Positions 24,908-33,722 are shown, numbered from the stretch's first letter. The stretch: DNA of 64,000 nucleotides from an uncultured Roseibium sp. (GCF_947496995.1 NZ_CANMFD010000001.1:62001-126000); one strand, 5' to 3'. Numbers and translations: made by a program. The notes: a model not told the origin generated them from the sequence alone.

Positions 24908-26199
24908 TGGAACATCGTTTGCGGCAGCCAGAGGGCAATATTCGGGAAGGCGATCATCAGCAAAGTGAAGACCAGCATGATGACGACATAGGGCACGGCT
25001 CCCCTGACGACATCGATGAAGGGCCCCCCATCCAGCCGCACGCCCTGGACAACATAGAGGTTCATGCCGACCGGCGGGGTGATCAGTCCCAGTTCGCACA
25101 TCAGCACGACGAAGATGCCGAACCAGACCGGATCGATCCCCGCCGACGTGATCACCGGCACGGCGATCGGAATGGTCAGCACCTGCATGGACAGCACATC
25201 CATGAACATGCCGAGGACAAGGTAGAAGACCACCAGAGCGAGAAGCAGCCCGACCGGCGACAGGCCGAGCGATGCGATCCAGGAGGTCATCGACTGGGCC
25301 GCGCCAGTCAGGGAAAGCGTCACGTTCAGGATGAAGGCGCTTGTGACGATAAGCAGGACCATGCCTGTGGTCTTGGCCGTCTGGACGAAACAGCGGTTCA
25401 GGAAATCAAGGCTGAGTTTGCGGTGGAACAGGACGAAACCCAGGGCGGTGGTGACACCGAGCGCGGCGGATTCCGTCGGCGTCGCGATGCCCAGATAAAT
25501 GCTGCCGATAACGATCAGGAAGATGATCACGGGTGGCAGCAGGGCCGTTGAGGCCTTTACCTTGTCCGCAAGGGAGAAAACGTCGGCACTTTCTCGCCGT
25601 TCGTGCCGGTGGGTGTAGCCGATATAGGCCATGAAACACAGGGTCAGCAGGATTCCCGGAACGATGCCGGCGACGAACAGCTGTCCGATCGACTGCTCTG
25701 CCATCGAACCGTAGACAAGCAGATTGACGCTCGGGGGAATGAGAATGCCCAGCGTTCCGCCGGCTGCAAGGCTGCCCAGGGCCTTGGCCTTGTCGTAGCC
25801 GCGCGCGTCGAGGGTCGGCATGGCGACGGTGCCGATCGTCGCGGCTGTCGCCACGGACGACCCGGAGGTTGCTGAAAACAGCGCGCAGCAGCCGATGTTC
25901 GTGTGCAGCAGCCCACCCGGCAGGAAACCCAGCCACATGGACATTGCCCCGTACATCCGGTCGGCGATGCCGCTGCGCAGAAGCAACTCGCCGAGCAGGA
26001 TGAACAGCGGAATCGCTGTGAGAAGGTTTTCGTTCTGGACGCCCCAGACGACGGCCCCCATGGTTTCCACCAGCGGCCAGCCGAAGGCAAGCACCCCGCC
26101 GACGATGCCTGCAAGTGCCATGACGGCGGCGATCGGAACTCCGACCAGCATCACGGCCAGCATGATGAAAAAGGCGATGAGAATGGTTGATACGGCCAT
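24904..26199 (-). CDS. dctM: TRAP transporter large permease, DctM family
   Basis: Membrane subunit (431 aa, about 12 helices) of the second TRAP system in the window. Visible family blocks are LLTAIPLFILLGELLLRSGI, GCCALFSATSGSSVATAATIG, GTLGILIPPSVNLLVYG and CELGLITPPVGMNLYVVQG. It lies 7 bp after dctQ and overlaps the amidase start. Confidence 0.93.
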   Translation of the reverse strand: MAVSTILIAFFIMLAVMLVGVPIAAVMALAGIVGGVLAFGWPLVETMGAVVWGVQNENLLTAIPLFILLGELLLRSGIADRMYGAMSMWLGFLPGGLLHTNIGCCALFSATSGSSVATAATIGTVAMPTLDARGYDKAKALGSLAAGGTLGILIPPSVNLLVYGSMAEQSIGQLFVAGIVPGILLTLCFMAYIGYTHRHERRESADVFSLADKVKASTALLPPVIIFLIVIGSIYLGIATPTESAALGVTTALGFVLFHRKLSLDFLNRCFVQTAKTTGMVLLIVTSAFILNVTLSLTGAAQSMTSWIASLGLSPVGLLLALVVFYLVLGMFMDVLSMQVLTIPIAVPVITSAGIDPVWFGIFVVLMCELGLITPPVGMNLYVVQGVRLDGGPFIDVVRGAVPYVVIMLVFTLLMIAFPNIALWLPQTMFQ

Positions 26200-26206
26200 G
26201 GTTCGA

Positions 26207-26761
26207 CTATCTGCTCCGAAGGTCCGTCAGTTCGTCATTCAGTTCCTCCGAGACACCCTTGGGTCCGAAGTCGTGGTTCAGTCCGTCCAGATCTCCCGAA
26301 ACCAGCTGCCTGAGAGCTGACGCGGTGCGCCATGCGGTCACGATGAAGAAGATCACCAGGGCCGCGTACCAGATGGTTTGCGGATAGATGAGCGGCGTTG
26401 CCCAGGGCGTGGCGGCGGTACTGCCGTACTCGAGCGTGTCCTTGATGACCGAAAAGCAGTAGCGCAGGAAAAAGATACCGAAGGCGAACATGGACAGCGT
26501 CGCGAGAATGTTGAGCGCCGCCTGTACGCGCGGTGGCATCCGGTCATAGAGAAAGTCGATACGGATGTGTCCGCGTTCGACGACTGCGATGGAGAAAGCA
26601 AGCGAGCCGCAGATCGCTAGAACATATCCGCCGAGCTCGTCGGCCCCCTGGAACGAATGGTTGAATATCTTCCGGCTGAGCGTTTCCAGGGTCACGAAAA
26701 GGGAAAAGGCAAGCAGAATCAGTCCGAAGGACCAACTCGCCACACGAGTGAAGAAGTGCAT
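26207..26761 (-). CDS. dctQ: TRAP transporter small permease, DctQ family
   Basis: A 184-aa membrane protein with four helices. The conserved segment FQGADELGGYVLAICGSLAF and VVERGHIRIDFLYDRMP identify DctQ. The C-terminus carries an acidic tail after the last helix, longer than in many relatives. It is separated from dctP by a terminator-like hairpin (26788-26815). Confidence 0.9.
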   Translation of the reverse strand: MHFFTRVASWSFGLILLAFSLFVTLETLSRKIFNHSFQGADELGGYVLAICGSLAFSIAVVERGHIRIDFLYDRMPPRVQAALNILATLSMFAFGIFFLRYCFSVIKDTLEYGSTAATPWATPLIYPQTIWYAALVIFFIVTAWRTASALRQLVSGDLDGLNHDFGPKGVSEELNDELTDLRSR

Positions 26762-26787
26762 GATCGCAAAGACCTGTTATTCAGAGG

Positions 26788-26815
26788 AAAACGGCGCGCC
26801 GTTTTCGGCGCGCCG
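26788..26815 (-). terminator. Terminator-like hairpin between dctP and dctQ
   Basis: On the minus strand CGGCGCGCC (plus 26807-26815) pairs with GGCGCGCCG (plus 26792-26800) around a 6-base loop, followed by TTTT. Partial termination here would give more receptor than permease, as is common for binding-protein operons. Confidence 0.6.
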
Positions 26816-26822
26816 GTAGCTG

Positions 26823-27854
26823 TTACATGCCGAGGCGGGTGCCGACTGTGGCTTTCCAATCCGCCGAACAGGACGGGTTGGTGGCATCGCAGACTTCGGC
26901 CCAGGCCGGGAAGGAGAGTTCCTTCACCGCGCTTTCGACGATTTTCAGGTCTTCCTCCGAAATCGGAACCTCGACGAGATCATACGGCTTGTTCAATTCG
27001 CAAGGCGTCTTGCCGACATTGCAGCGCATGGCGTCGTCGAACAGTTCCTCCGAATAGGCCCAGATATCGGAGACCAATGTGTCGAAGGCCGCTTCGATCT
27101 TCGCCTGGTCCTCCGGGGTGAACTTGTTCCAGGTATCGAGGTTGATCCCGTAACCGTTCAGGGCGATCTGAAAGGCCAGCGGCAGGACATGGGTCGTGAC
27201 TTCCGGCCATGCGGCGGAATTCGCCGAGCTCGGGCCGGTAATCGCGCAGTCCACGACGCCGCGGGCAAGGGATTGCTGGACTTCGGAGAAGCTGAGGGGG
27301 ACCGGGATGCCGCCGACACTTTCCACGAACTTGGCAAGGTTCTGGTCATAGACCCGCACCTTGTAACCTTTGAGGTCGGTCAGCTTGCTGATCTCCGGCT
27401 TGCAGAACAGGACCTGCGGTCCGAACGGCCAGATGCCGAGCAGCTTGGTGTTGAATTTTTCCTGAAGGCGCTTGTCGACGATTTCCGAAAAGTCGGCCAT
27501 CGTCTTCTTGCCGGCATCGTAGGTCGGGTTCAGGCCGACGAGATCCAGACCCAGGATGGTCGGTTCGTCCCGGCTGACCTGCGACATGCGCAGGGAAATG
27601 ATGTTGAACAGGCCGCTCTTGAGGATACGCAGTTCCTCGGTGTCCTTGATGCCGGTCGCATCCAGCGGCTGGAAGTTCACCGTCACGTCGAGACCGGTGT
27701 CCGCCGCGAAGGTTTCGAAGAAGGGCTGTTCCTTGTTCTTCTGGATCAGGCCGGTGCTTCCCGGCTGGCCGAGCACCTTCAGTTCGACGGTCTCGCCGAT
27801 CGCCGGCGATCCAAGCAGAAGGCCAAGGGAAAGGGCTGCAAATAATTGACGCAT
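26823..27854 (-). CDS. dctP: TRAP transporter substrate-binding protein, DctP family
   Basis: Periplasmic receptor (343 aa) with a signal peptide MRQLFAALSLGLLLGSPAIG. The family region LKGYKVRVYDQNLAKFVESV carries the ligand-binding arginine, followed by LSFSEVQQSLARGVVDCAIT. Two cysteine pairs near the C-terminus (MRCNVGKTPCE and VCDATNPSC) may form disulfides. ATG 27854 is preferred over ATG 27866 because GGAG lies 6 bases before it; that site is buried in a perfect hairpin (27856-27886). It is the first structural gene after the GntR regulator gene on the same strand. Confidence 0.92.
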   Translation of the reverse strand: MRQLFAALSLGLLLGSPAIGETVELKVLGQPGSTGLIQKNKEQPFFETFAADTGLDVTVNFQPLDATGIKDTEELRILKSGLFNIISLRMSQVSRDEPTILGLDLVGLNPTYDAGKKTMADFSEIVDKRLQEKFNTKLLGIWPFGPQVLFCKPEISKLTDLKGYKVRVYDQNLAKFVESVGGIPVPLSFSEVQQSLARGVVDCAITGPSSANSAAWPEVTTHVLPLAFQIALNGYGINLDTWNKFTPEDQAKIEAAFDTLVSDIWAYSEELFDDAMRCNVGKTPCELNKPYDLVEVPISEEDLKIVESAVKELSFPAWAEVCDATNPSCSADWKATVGTRLGM

Positions 27855-27855
27855 G

Positions 27856-27886
27856 ACGTACTCCATTTTGTTCTGACGGAGTACGT
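27856..27886 (-). promoter_or_regulatory. Hairpin sequestering the dctP ribosome-binding site
   Basis: On the minus strand ACGTACTCC, a 13-base loop, and GGAGTACGT form a perfect 9-bp stem ending one base before the dctP ATG. The 3' arm contains the Shine-Dalgarno GGAG, so the stem would hide it. The loop carries an alternative in-frame ATG (27866). This may control dctP translation, or be a DNA operator with the same symmetry. Confidence 0.6.
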
Positions 27887-27936
27887 GCAGCAAGCGTTGT
27901 GCCAATTGTGCGGAATGGGCAGGCGGTAGCGTTCGT

Positions 27937-28626
27937 TTAGGGGGCGGGAAAGGTCGCTTCGACCACTTCTCCCGTGCGCCGAACGTGCTGCTTCATGAGA
28001 CGTCCGGCAAGTGCAGCGTCGCCCGCCTCGAACGCTTTCATGATGCCGTTGTGCTCCTCCATCGCTTCCATCCAGCGGTCCTGTCCGGCGAGGGCCTGGT
28101 AGCGCAGGTGGCGGGCGCGCGTCATGAGCGATGCGTGTGTTTCAATGAGGATCGGATTGCCCGAGAGTTCGACGATCTTCAGGTGAATTTGGTGATTGAG
28201 TGCGAAATATTCATCCCGTTCACCTGCCGTGTGATGCATGGCCATCTTGTCGTGAAGAGATTTCAAGCGTTTGAATTCACTCTGCTTTATGGAGGCGGCC
28301 ACGGTTTCGGCGGCAAGCATCTCGAGACCCGAGATGACTTCGAACAGCTGCCGCATTTCCTTGGCGGTCGTCTTCGTGACACGGGCACCGCGGTTAGGCC
28401 GGTGCTCGATCAGACCTTCATGCGTCAGCGTCTTGATCGCTTCGCGAAGCGGCGTGCGAGAGACGTTGAGCTGCGCGCACAATGCAGTCTCGATGATGCG
28501 GTCACCGTCGCTCAGCGCGCCCTCCAGAATGAGCGCACGCAGCTGCCTGGCAACATTTTCATGGAGCTGCTGGCGGCGAACGGGACGCACCGTCCGTCCG
28601 GATGAATTTTTCGAATGCTGAGTCAT
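27937..28626 (-). CDS. GntR-family regulator with FCD domain
   Basis: A 229-aa regulator. The winged HTH is at about residues 18-82 (QLRALILEGALSDGDRIIE and LNVSRTPLREAIKTLTHEGL), and the helical FCD effector domain at about 95-215 contains the metal-site pattern EYFALNHQIHLKIVELSGN. It lies directly upstream of the TRAP-amidase-hydratase genes on the same strand, 82 bp before dctP, so it is the probable regulator of that operon. An ATTGTATACAAT palindrome about 76 bp upstream of its own ATG is the candidate operator. Confidence 0.93.
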   Translation of the reverse strand: MTQHSKNSSGRTVRPVRRQQLHENVARQLRALILEGALSDGDRIIETALCAQLNVSRTPLREAIKTLTHEGLIEHRPNRGARVTKTTAKEMRQLFEVISGLEMLAAETVAASIKQSEFKRLKSLHDKMAMHHTAGERDEYFALNHQIHLKIVELSGNPILIETHASLMTRARHLRYQALAGQDRWMEAMEEHNGIMKAFEAGDAALAGRLMKQHVRRTGEVVEATFPAP

Positions 28627-29000
28627 GTTGGTGACGATAATCGTCGAAAATGGCGATCTGGTAAATTATATAATGCCTATATATCAATCTTTTACGCCTA
28701 AATTGTATACAATATACAATGTAAGGCTGCAAGAATCGACGCTCCCGGCTTATTCGGGTGGCCGGCGCCCTGGAAGTAAAATATTTCGTTTCAATAACTT
28801 AGGAAGATTTCCCGCCCGTGGCGGGCTCTTGGCACTGCGATTGCTTCTCTTCTGTAGATCCTTCCCGCGCAACCAGATTTCTTGGGCGGGATAAACCGGA
28901 AGGAAGGGAACGCATGGTCAGGGCATATACGGTGCCGGATCGTCGGGAAGCGTACAGCGGGGAAAACACCGGCGGCGGCAGAGCCGGGTCGGCGGTGCCT
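28627..29000. other. 374-bp intergenic region between two GntR genes
   Basis: No gene is supported here. The left half is AT-rich (28660-28720) and probably holds the promoter of the left GntR operon plus the operator at 28702-28720. The right half contains a small hairpin, CCCGCC-CGT-GGCGGG (28811-28825), without a T tract, and otherwise nothing I can identify; it lies just downstream of the second GntR gene. Confidence 0.6.
28702..28720. promoter_or_regulatory. Candidate GntR operator ATTGTATACAAT plus overlapping half
   Basis: ATTGTATACAAT (28702-28713) is a perfect palindrome, extended by TATACAAT to 28720 so that two overlapping symmetric sites share a half. TGTATACA-like sequences are common operators of FCD-type GntR regulators. 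It is placed for autoregulation of the gene ending at 28626. Confidence 0.65.
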
Positions 29001-29690
29001 TCAGTTTTGGAAAATCTCCTCGAAATTCACCGGGGCGGAAACCGTTTCCGGGAAATCGAGACGTTCCTGAACGTGTGTGAAGTGGTCCCTGGAAAGTGCC
29101 ACGGCCGACATCGGGTCTCCCTTGCGCAGGGCGTCGACGATCGCGGCGTGTTCATCGACGCCGCAGGCCGAGTGCCCGGCATGTTCGTAAAGAGAAACCA
29201 TGATCGACGAGCGGCTGAGCAGGTCCCGGATGAAGCGCGACAGTTCTTCGTTGTCGAGCGCATCAACCAGCAGAATGTGAAACTCGCCGGAAAGGCGCAC
29301 GGACAATGCGCGGTCGTTTGCGCGCGCGGCGTCGCGCTCCTTGCGAAGATGTTCCTCCAGCGAGGCGAGCATGGCTTCGGAAAGGGATGTGCCGAGTTGC
29401 AGAAGCACACCGGCCTCGAGCGTCCTGTGGGCCTGGTAGACAGCCCGGATCTCTTCCGCGGAAGGACTGGGCACGCGCGCACCCCTGTTGGGAATGATGT
29501 CGATGCGGCGGTCGGCGGCAAGACGATGCAGGGCCTTGCGCACACGTTCGCGCGATACGCCCAGGGCATCGGCAAGCTTGTGCTCGGCCAGCTTCGTGCC
29601 TGCTCTCAGCTTGCCTTCCATAAGCGCGTTCGACAGCCGGTCATAAACCCTTTCGTCAATCTCGGGTGCGGATTTGGGGGTGCGCCGCAT
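29001..29690 (-). CDS. GntR-family regulator with FCD domain
   Basis: A 229-aa regulator with a wHTH at about residues 10-70 (LSNALMEGKLRAGTKLAE, then ALGVSRERVRKALHRLA) and an FCD domain with the histidine/aspartate metal-site elements SGEFHILLVDAL and VDEHAAIVDALRKGD. ATG 29690 is chosen; the frame is open 32 codons upstream through AT-rich operator DNA, which is unlikely to be coding. It is divergent from the polyamine-type ABC operon (29898 onward), and three TGTGCACA palindromes lie between them. Confidence 0.92.
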   Translation of the reverse strand: MRRTPKSAPEIDERVYDRLSNALMEGKLRAGTKLAEHKLADALGVSRERVRKALHRLAADRRIDIIPNRGARVPSPSAEEIRAVYQAHRTLEAGVLLQLGTSLSEAMLASLEEHLRKERDAARANDRALSVRLSGEFHILLVDALDNEELSRFIRDLLSRSSIMVSLYEHAGHSACGVDEHAAIVDALRKGDPMSAVALSRDHFTHVQERLDFPETVSAPVNFEEIFQN

Positions 29691-29726
29691 GGTCTGTTTC
29701 ACGTCCGTTGGTCTTTCTGGAATCAA

Positions 29727-29738
29727 TTTGTGCACAAA
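29727..29738. promoter_or_regulatory. Candidate GntR operator TTTGTGCACAAA (site 1)
   Basis: Perfect 12-bp palindrome with the TGTGCACA core, 37-48 bp upstream of the minus-strand gntR ATG. Its centre is 22 bp (two helical turns) from that of site 2. Confidence 0.7.
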
Positions 29739-29750
29739 AATATCAAAAAA

Positions 29751-29758
29751 TGTGCACA
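29751..29758. promoter_or_regulatory. Candidate GntR operator TGTGCACA (site 2)
   Basis: Second copy of the TGTGCACA core in a very A-rich context, between the divergent gntR and ABC-transporter genes. Confidence 0.65.
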
Positions 29759-29825
29759 AAATTTTTCTGAATTTACCGCCTCTCACATGAGTTTAATTAA
29801 AGCATTGAATTAAAACAATAAATAA

Positions 29826-29839
29826 AAATGTGCACATTT
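29826..29839. promoter_or_regulatory. Candidate GntR operator AAATGTGCACATTT (site 3)
   Basis: Perfect 14-bp palindrome containing the same core, 59-72 bp upstream of the binding-protein ATG, where it should overlap the plus-strand promoter of the ABC operon. Confidence 0.75.
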
Positions 29840-29897
29840 GGCACCGTGCTTGCATGGCCGTCCATGTCTTTGTTCCCCCAGCGTGGAGGATTGGAAT

Positions 29898-30941
29898 ATG
29901 TCTCGCAGGAATACCATTACACGCAGAAATGCGCTCAAGCTTGGTGCCGCGGCAGCCGGCACCCTGGCAATGCCGGCAATCGGTCGGGCCCAGTCGAAGG
30001 AAATGATCGTCGGCTGCGCGGGCGGCCATGTCGGCTGGATGGAAAAAGCCGTCCTTCCGCTTTTCGAGGCGAAGTATGATTGCAAAATCATTCTCGAGGG
30101 GACGAAGTCGTCCGTGAACCTGGAAAAAATGCGCTCGAACAAGGACCAGCCCTATCTTTCCGTCGTGATGATGGACGATCCGGTCCTGATACAGGCGGTT
30201 GAGGAAAAGCTGATCGAAAAGCTCGATCCGGGCGCGTTGTCCAACATGTCGTCCATCAAGCCCGAGGCCATTCATATGGAGGGGATGTGGGCCAACTACC
30301 AGCAGCCCTGGTGCGGCGTCGCCTTCAATACAGGCTTGGTCAGTGACGTTCCCTCCTGGGAGGCGTTGTGGGACCCGGCATACAAGGGCAAGGTGATAAT
30401 CCCGTCGCTCCAGAATACGGAAGGCCTGTGGACGCTGTTCTTCGCCGCCCAGCTTGCGACCGGCAAGCCGCTTGAGGAAGCCCAGTACGACATCGATGCC
30501 GCCTTCGATAAGCTGGCGGAACTGAAGCCCAATCTGCTCACGATCTACACCAAGATGCCGCCGAGCTTCAATTTGCTTGAGCAGGGCGAAGCGTCGCTGC
30601 TGGCGGGATCGTTTTCGTCCATCGCGATTCCCCGCAAGCTGGAAGGCGCACCGGTCGATCTTGCAGCGCCGAAGGAAGGCGTCGGCGCCATGCCTTCCGG
30701 CATCGCCCGGGTGATGGGCGGACCGGAAGAGGAACTGGCCGCGGCTTTCATCAACGAGATGCTCGGGCCGGAGCTTCAGGCGGCCATGATCAAGGAGACT
30801 TTCGCCCTGCCGACCAACACCGGCGTGACCGCCGGCGACGGCGTGCCGACCGATGTAAAGGCCTTCTCTCCGGATTGGGGTGCGGTTGCCGGCAACCGGC
30901 GGGACTGGATCGAGCGGTTCGACCGCGAGATCGCCGTCTGA
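29898..30941 (+). CDS. Spermidine/putrescine-type ABC transporter substrate-binding protein
   Basis: Periplasmic receptor (347 aa) of the PotD-like family (SBP_bac). It has a twin-arginine-type leader (ITRRNALKLGAAAAGTLAMP, cleavage near GRAQ), so export may be by Tat. ATG 29898 follows a GGAGG at 29885; an upstream start at 29838 would lie within the operator region. The body has GGHVGWMEKAVLPLFEAKYD and WGAVAGNRRDWIERFDREI. Three transport genes follow. Despite the family name, the neighbouring hydantoinase and deacetylase genes suggest a cyclic-amide or ureide ligand. Confidence 0.9.
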   Translation: MSRRNTITRRNALKLGAAAAGTLAMPAIGRAQSKEMIVGCAGGHVGWMEKAVLPLFEAKYDCKIILEGTKSSVNLEKMRSNKDQPYLSVVMMDDPVLIQAVEEKLIEKLDPGALSNMSSIKPEAIHMEGMWANYQQPWCGVAFNTGLVSDVPSWEALWDPAYKGKVIIPSLQNTEGLWTLFFAAQLATGKPLEEAQYDIDAAFDKLAELKPNLLTIYTKMPPSFNLLEQGEASLLAGSFSSIAIPRKLEGAPVDLAAPKEGVGAMPSGIARVMGGPEEELAAAFINEMLGPELQAAMIKETFALPTNTGVTAGDGVPTDVKAFSPDWGAVAGNRRDWIERFDREIAV

Positions 30942-30975
30942 CTTTCCCGAGTATCCGCTAGCCAGGATGAGCTGA

Positions 30976-32073
30976 ATGGTTCCCGCATTCGACGACCCGC
31001 ACTATCTGGTCGCCGCTTCCGTATCGAAGAGTTTTCAGGGCACCCGTGTTCTGGAGAACCTCGATCTTGAAATCGGGAAGGGTGAATTCGTTTCCCTTCT
31101 CGGCCCGTCCGGGTGTGGCAAGACCACCTTGCTGCGGATGATCGCCGGCCTTCTGGCGGTCGATGGCGGGTCGATCACGCTCGGCGGCAAGGTTATTTCC
31201 GGCCTGCCGCCGCACAGGAGAAACGTGGGCGTGGTTTTTCAGAACTACGCCCTCTTTCCCCACCTGACCGTACGTGAAAACATCGCTTTCGGCCTGAAGG
31301 CACGCGGGGTTTCCACGTCTGAGGCTAAGGCGAACGTCGACCGGTTCCTTGAGCTTATCAAGCTGCCGGATATAGCCGAAAGGTTTCCCTCTGCGCTCTC
31401 GGGCGGGCAGCAGCAGCGGGTTGCTGTCGCCCGCGCCCTGGCGCCCCGCCCAGATATCCTGTTGCTCGACGAACCTTTCAGCGCGCTGGACAGAAAGCTT
31501 CGCGAGACCATGCAGATCGAATTGAAGTCGCTGCTGCGCGATCTGGGTATCACCTCGGTCTTCGTGACTCACGACCAGGAAGAGGCGCTCGTCATGTCCG
31601 ACAGGATCGCGGTGATGAATGCGGGTGTCATCGAGCAGTTCGGTGCGCCGCAGGACATCTACCAATTTCCCGGCTCACGTTTCGTCCTCGATTTCATCGG
31701 CTCGTCCTCGCAGCTCGCGGGGACCGTACTGGCGGAAACCGGAGGCGAGCTGACCATATCCGTCGGCGGCTCCGAGGTCCGCGCAGCGGGGCGCTTCGTC
31801 AGGGGCGCTCCGGTAACAGTGGCCCTGCGCCCGGAGGACATGTCGATTCACCTCCCCGGAAGCGCGCCGGAGGGCCACAACACCGTTCCGGTGGTCCTTA
31901 GGGACCGCATCTATGTCGGTGCCCGCACCCAGGCGCATTTCACCGGCAGCCAGGGGGAAAGCCTCGCCATCGATCTGTCTCCGGATCATGCCGGCCGTCT
32001 GGATCAGGGCGCGACCTATGCTGCCGCCTGGAGCCCTGAAAAGACCCTCATCTTCCCGGGGAACGGACAATGA
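30976..32073 (+). CDS. potA: ABC transporter ATPase, PotA-like
   Basis: A 365-aa ATPase with Walker A GPSGCGKTTLL, signature LSGGQQQRVAVARAL, Walker B DILLLDEPFSALD, and switch His in FVTHDQEEAL. The C-terminal TOBE domain spans about 285-360 (VALRPEDMSIH). It overlaps the first permease gene by 4 bp and energises import by the encoded PotABC-type system. Confidence 0.94.
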   Translation: MVPAFDDPHYLVAASVSKSFQGTRVLENLDLEIGKGEFVSLLGPSGCGKTTLLRMIAGLLAVDGGSITLGGKVISGLPPHRRNVGVVFQNYALFPHLTVRENIAFGLKARGVSTSEAKANVDRFLELIKLPDIAERFPSALSGGQQQRVAVARALAPRPDILLLDEPFSALDRKLRETMQIELKSLLRDLGITSVFVTHDQEEALVMSDRIAVMNAGVIEQFGAPQDIYQFPGSRFVLDFIGSSSQLAGTVLAETGGELTISVGGSEVRAAGRFVRGAPVTVALRPEDMSIHLPGSAPEGHNTVPVVLRDRIYVGARTQAHFTGSQGESLAIDLSPDHAGRLDQGATYAAAWSPEKTLIFPGNGQ

Positions 32074-32909
32074 AGAAGCAAGGCGAGCAAAAGGACAGGA
32101 CGTGGATCCTCGCCGCTCCGGGTGTCGGCTATCTGACCGTGCTCTACGCGCTGCCGCTCGGCTTGCTGCTGCTGGCCAGCTTTCGGCTGCCTGAGGCGTT
32201 CAGCATATCCGCCTATATCGATTTTTTCGGTGATCCGTTCAACTGGTACATCATCTGGAACACTCTGCGGTCGGCCCTTCTGACGACGGCTTTCTGCCTT
32301 CTGATCGGCTATCCGGCGGCCTTTGCGCTGGCCTGGTCGAAAGGCTGGCTGCAGTCACTGTTCCTGATCTCTTTGATCTTGCCGCTTTCGGTCGGGATCG
32401 TGGTCAAGGCATTCGCCTGGACGATCGTGCTGCGCAGCGACGGTGTCCTGAACCAGGCGCTGATGGCGCTCGGTCTCACCAGCGAGCCGGTGCGGCTGAT
32501 TTTCACGGAGACGGGACTGATCTTTGGCGCGGTCAACGTGTTCGTGCCTTTCATGATCATGCCGGTCTATTCGGTGATCCGCCTCCTTGACCCGAGGCTG
32601 GCGGAAGCAGCCCGGACCCTCGGCGCCGGCCCGCTCTACGTCTTCTGGAAAATCATTCTGCCACTCACCGTGCCGGGCATCATTGCCGGAATCGCCTTCG
32701 TGTTTTCACTGGCGCTGGCCATGTATGTCATTCCGACACTGCTTGTCGGTGAAAGGTTCATGACCCTGTCCCAGCAGATCGCGCGGTCCTATCTCTACCT
32801 GCGCAACGAAACGTTGGGATCGACGGTTGCGGTTGTCCTCTTGGTCTTCTCGCTGATCGTCATCGTCGCCAGCCAGTGGCTGGCCGGAAAGGTGAGGGCG
32901 AACACGTGA
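32070..32909 (+). CDS. potB: ABC transporter permease, PotB-like
   Basis: A 279-aa permease with six helices. The coupling-loop motif EAARTLGAGPLYVFWKIILPLTVPG is the EAA region contacting the ATPase. It is coupled by 4-bp overlaps to both neighbours (ATGA and GTGA). Confidence 0.93.
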   Translation: MKKQGEQKDRTWILAAPGVGYLTVLYALPLGLLLLASFRLPEAFSISAYIDFFGDPFNWYIIWNTLRSALLTTAFCLLIGYPAAFALAWSKGWLQSLFLISLILPLSVGIVVKAFAWTIVLRSDGVLNQALMALGLTSEPVRLIFTETGLIFGAVNVFVPFMIMPVYSVIRLLDPRLAEAARTLGAGPLYVFWKIILPLTVPGIIAGIAFVFSLALAMYVIPTLLVGERFMTLSQQIARSYLYLRNETLGSTVAVVLLVFSLIVIVASQWLAGKVRANT

Positions 32910-33706
32910 CCACCCTCGAACGCCTTGCCCGCCTGGCTGTGTGGACCATCGGACTGGCCGTGTGCGTCTATCTCATGGTGCCGCTTTTCGTGACCGTTGC
33001 GGTTTCCTTCTCCGCTTCACCCGTCTTCGACCTGCCACCGCCAAGCTGGTCGCTGCGCTGGTATGAGGCGCTCGGATCCAAACGGGGATTCCTTCCCTCC
33101 CTGACCCTCTCGGTCCAGATTGCCCTCATATCGACTGGCATCTCCCTGGTCCTTGGAACCCTGACGGCGATTGCCGTCGTCAAGGGACGGTTCCCGGGCC
33201 GCACCGCGATCTCGACCTTCGTTGTTTCTCCGTTGATGATGCCGGGGCTCGTGATCGGCATCGCGCTGCTGCAGTTTCTGCGCGAGATCGGCTACCGGGA
33301 TGCCTATACCGGTCTGATTCTGGGGCATGTGATCGTCACGCTCCCTTTCATCATGAGGACGGTGCAGGCCAGCCTGAGCCTGTTCGATTTCACACTGATC
33401 GATGCGGCCAGAACGCTCGGCCTCAGCTACCCGAAAGCGGTCATCAAGGTTCTCGTTCCGGTCCTCAGTCCGGCTTATTTGAGTTCCGGCCTGTTCGCCT
33501 TTCTCGCCTCGATGGACAATTACCCGATCTCGATCTTCCTGACGGACGCGCGCAACAAGACGTTGCCGATCCAGGTCCTGGAATATCTGGAGGTCAGGCC
33601 CGATCCGACCATCGCGGCGATTTCCTCCCTTCTCATCCTGCTCACCATCATCGTCCTCGTCATTTCCGACCGGCTGGTGGGCTTGCGCCGAATGACTGAC
33701 TTCTGA
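32906..33706 (+). CDS. potC: ABC transporter permease, PotC-like
   Basis: A 266-aa permease with six helices and the EAA-type loop DAARTLGLSYPKAVIKVLVP. The start is GTG 32906, overlapping the potB stop; the open frame to 32876 is only a shadow of potB. Together with potA and potB it completes the importer. Confidence 0.92.
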   Translation: MTTLERLARLAVWTIGLAVCVYLMVPLFVTVAVSFSASPVFDLPPPSWSLRWYEALGSKRGFLPSLTLSVQIALISTGISLVLGTLTAIAVVKGRFPGRTAISTFVVSPLMMPGLVIGIALLQFLREIGYRDAYTGLILGHVIVTLPFIMRTVQASLSLFDFTLIDAARTLGLSYPKAVIKVLVPVLSPAYLSSGLFAFLASMDNYPISIFLTDARNKTLPIQVLEYLEVRPDPTIAAISSLLILLTIIVLVISDRLVGLRRMTDF

Positions 33707-33722
33707 CTCTGGAACCGCATTG

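Noticed and set aside
28818..29813. 331-codon plus-strand frame across the second gntR
   Set aside because: It runs antisense to a GntR gene with intact HTH and FCD domains and into the operator DNA.
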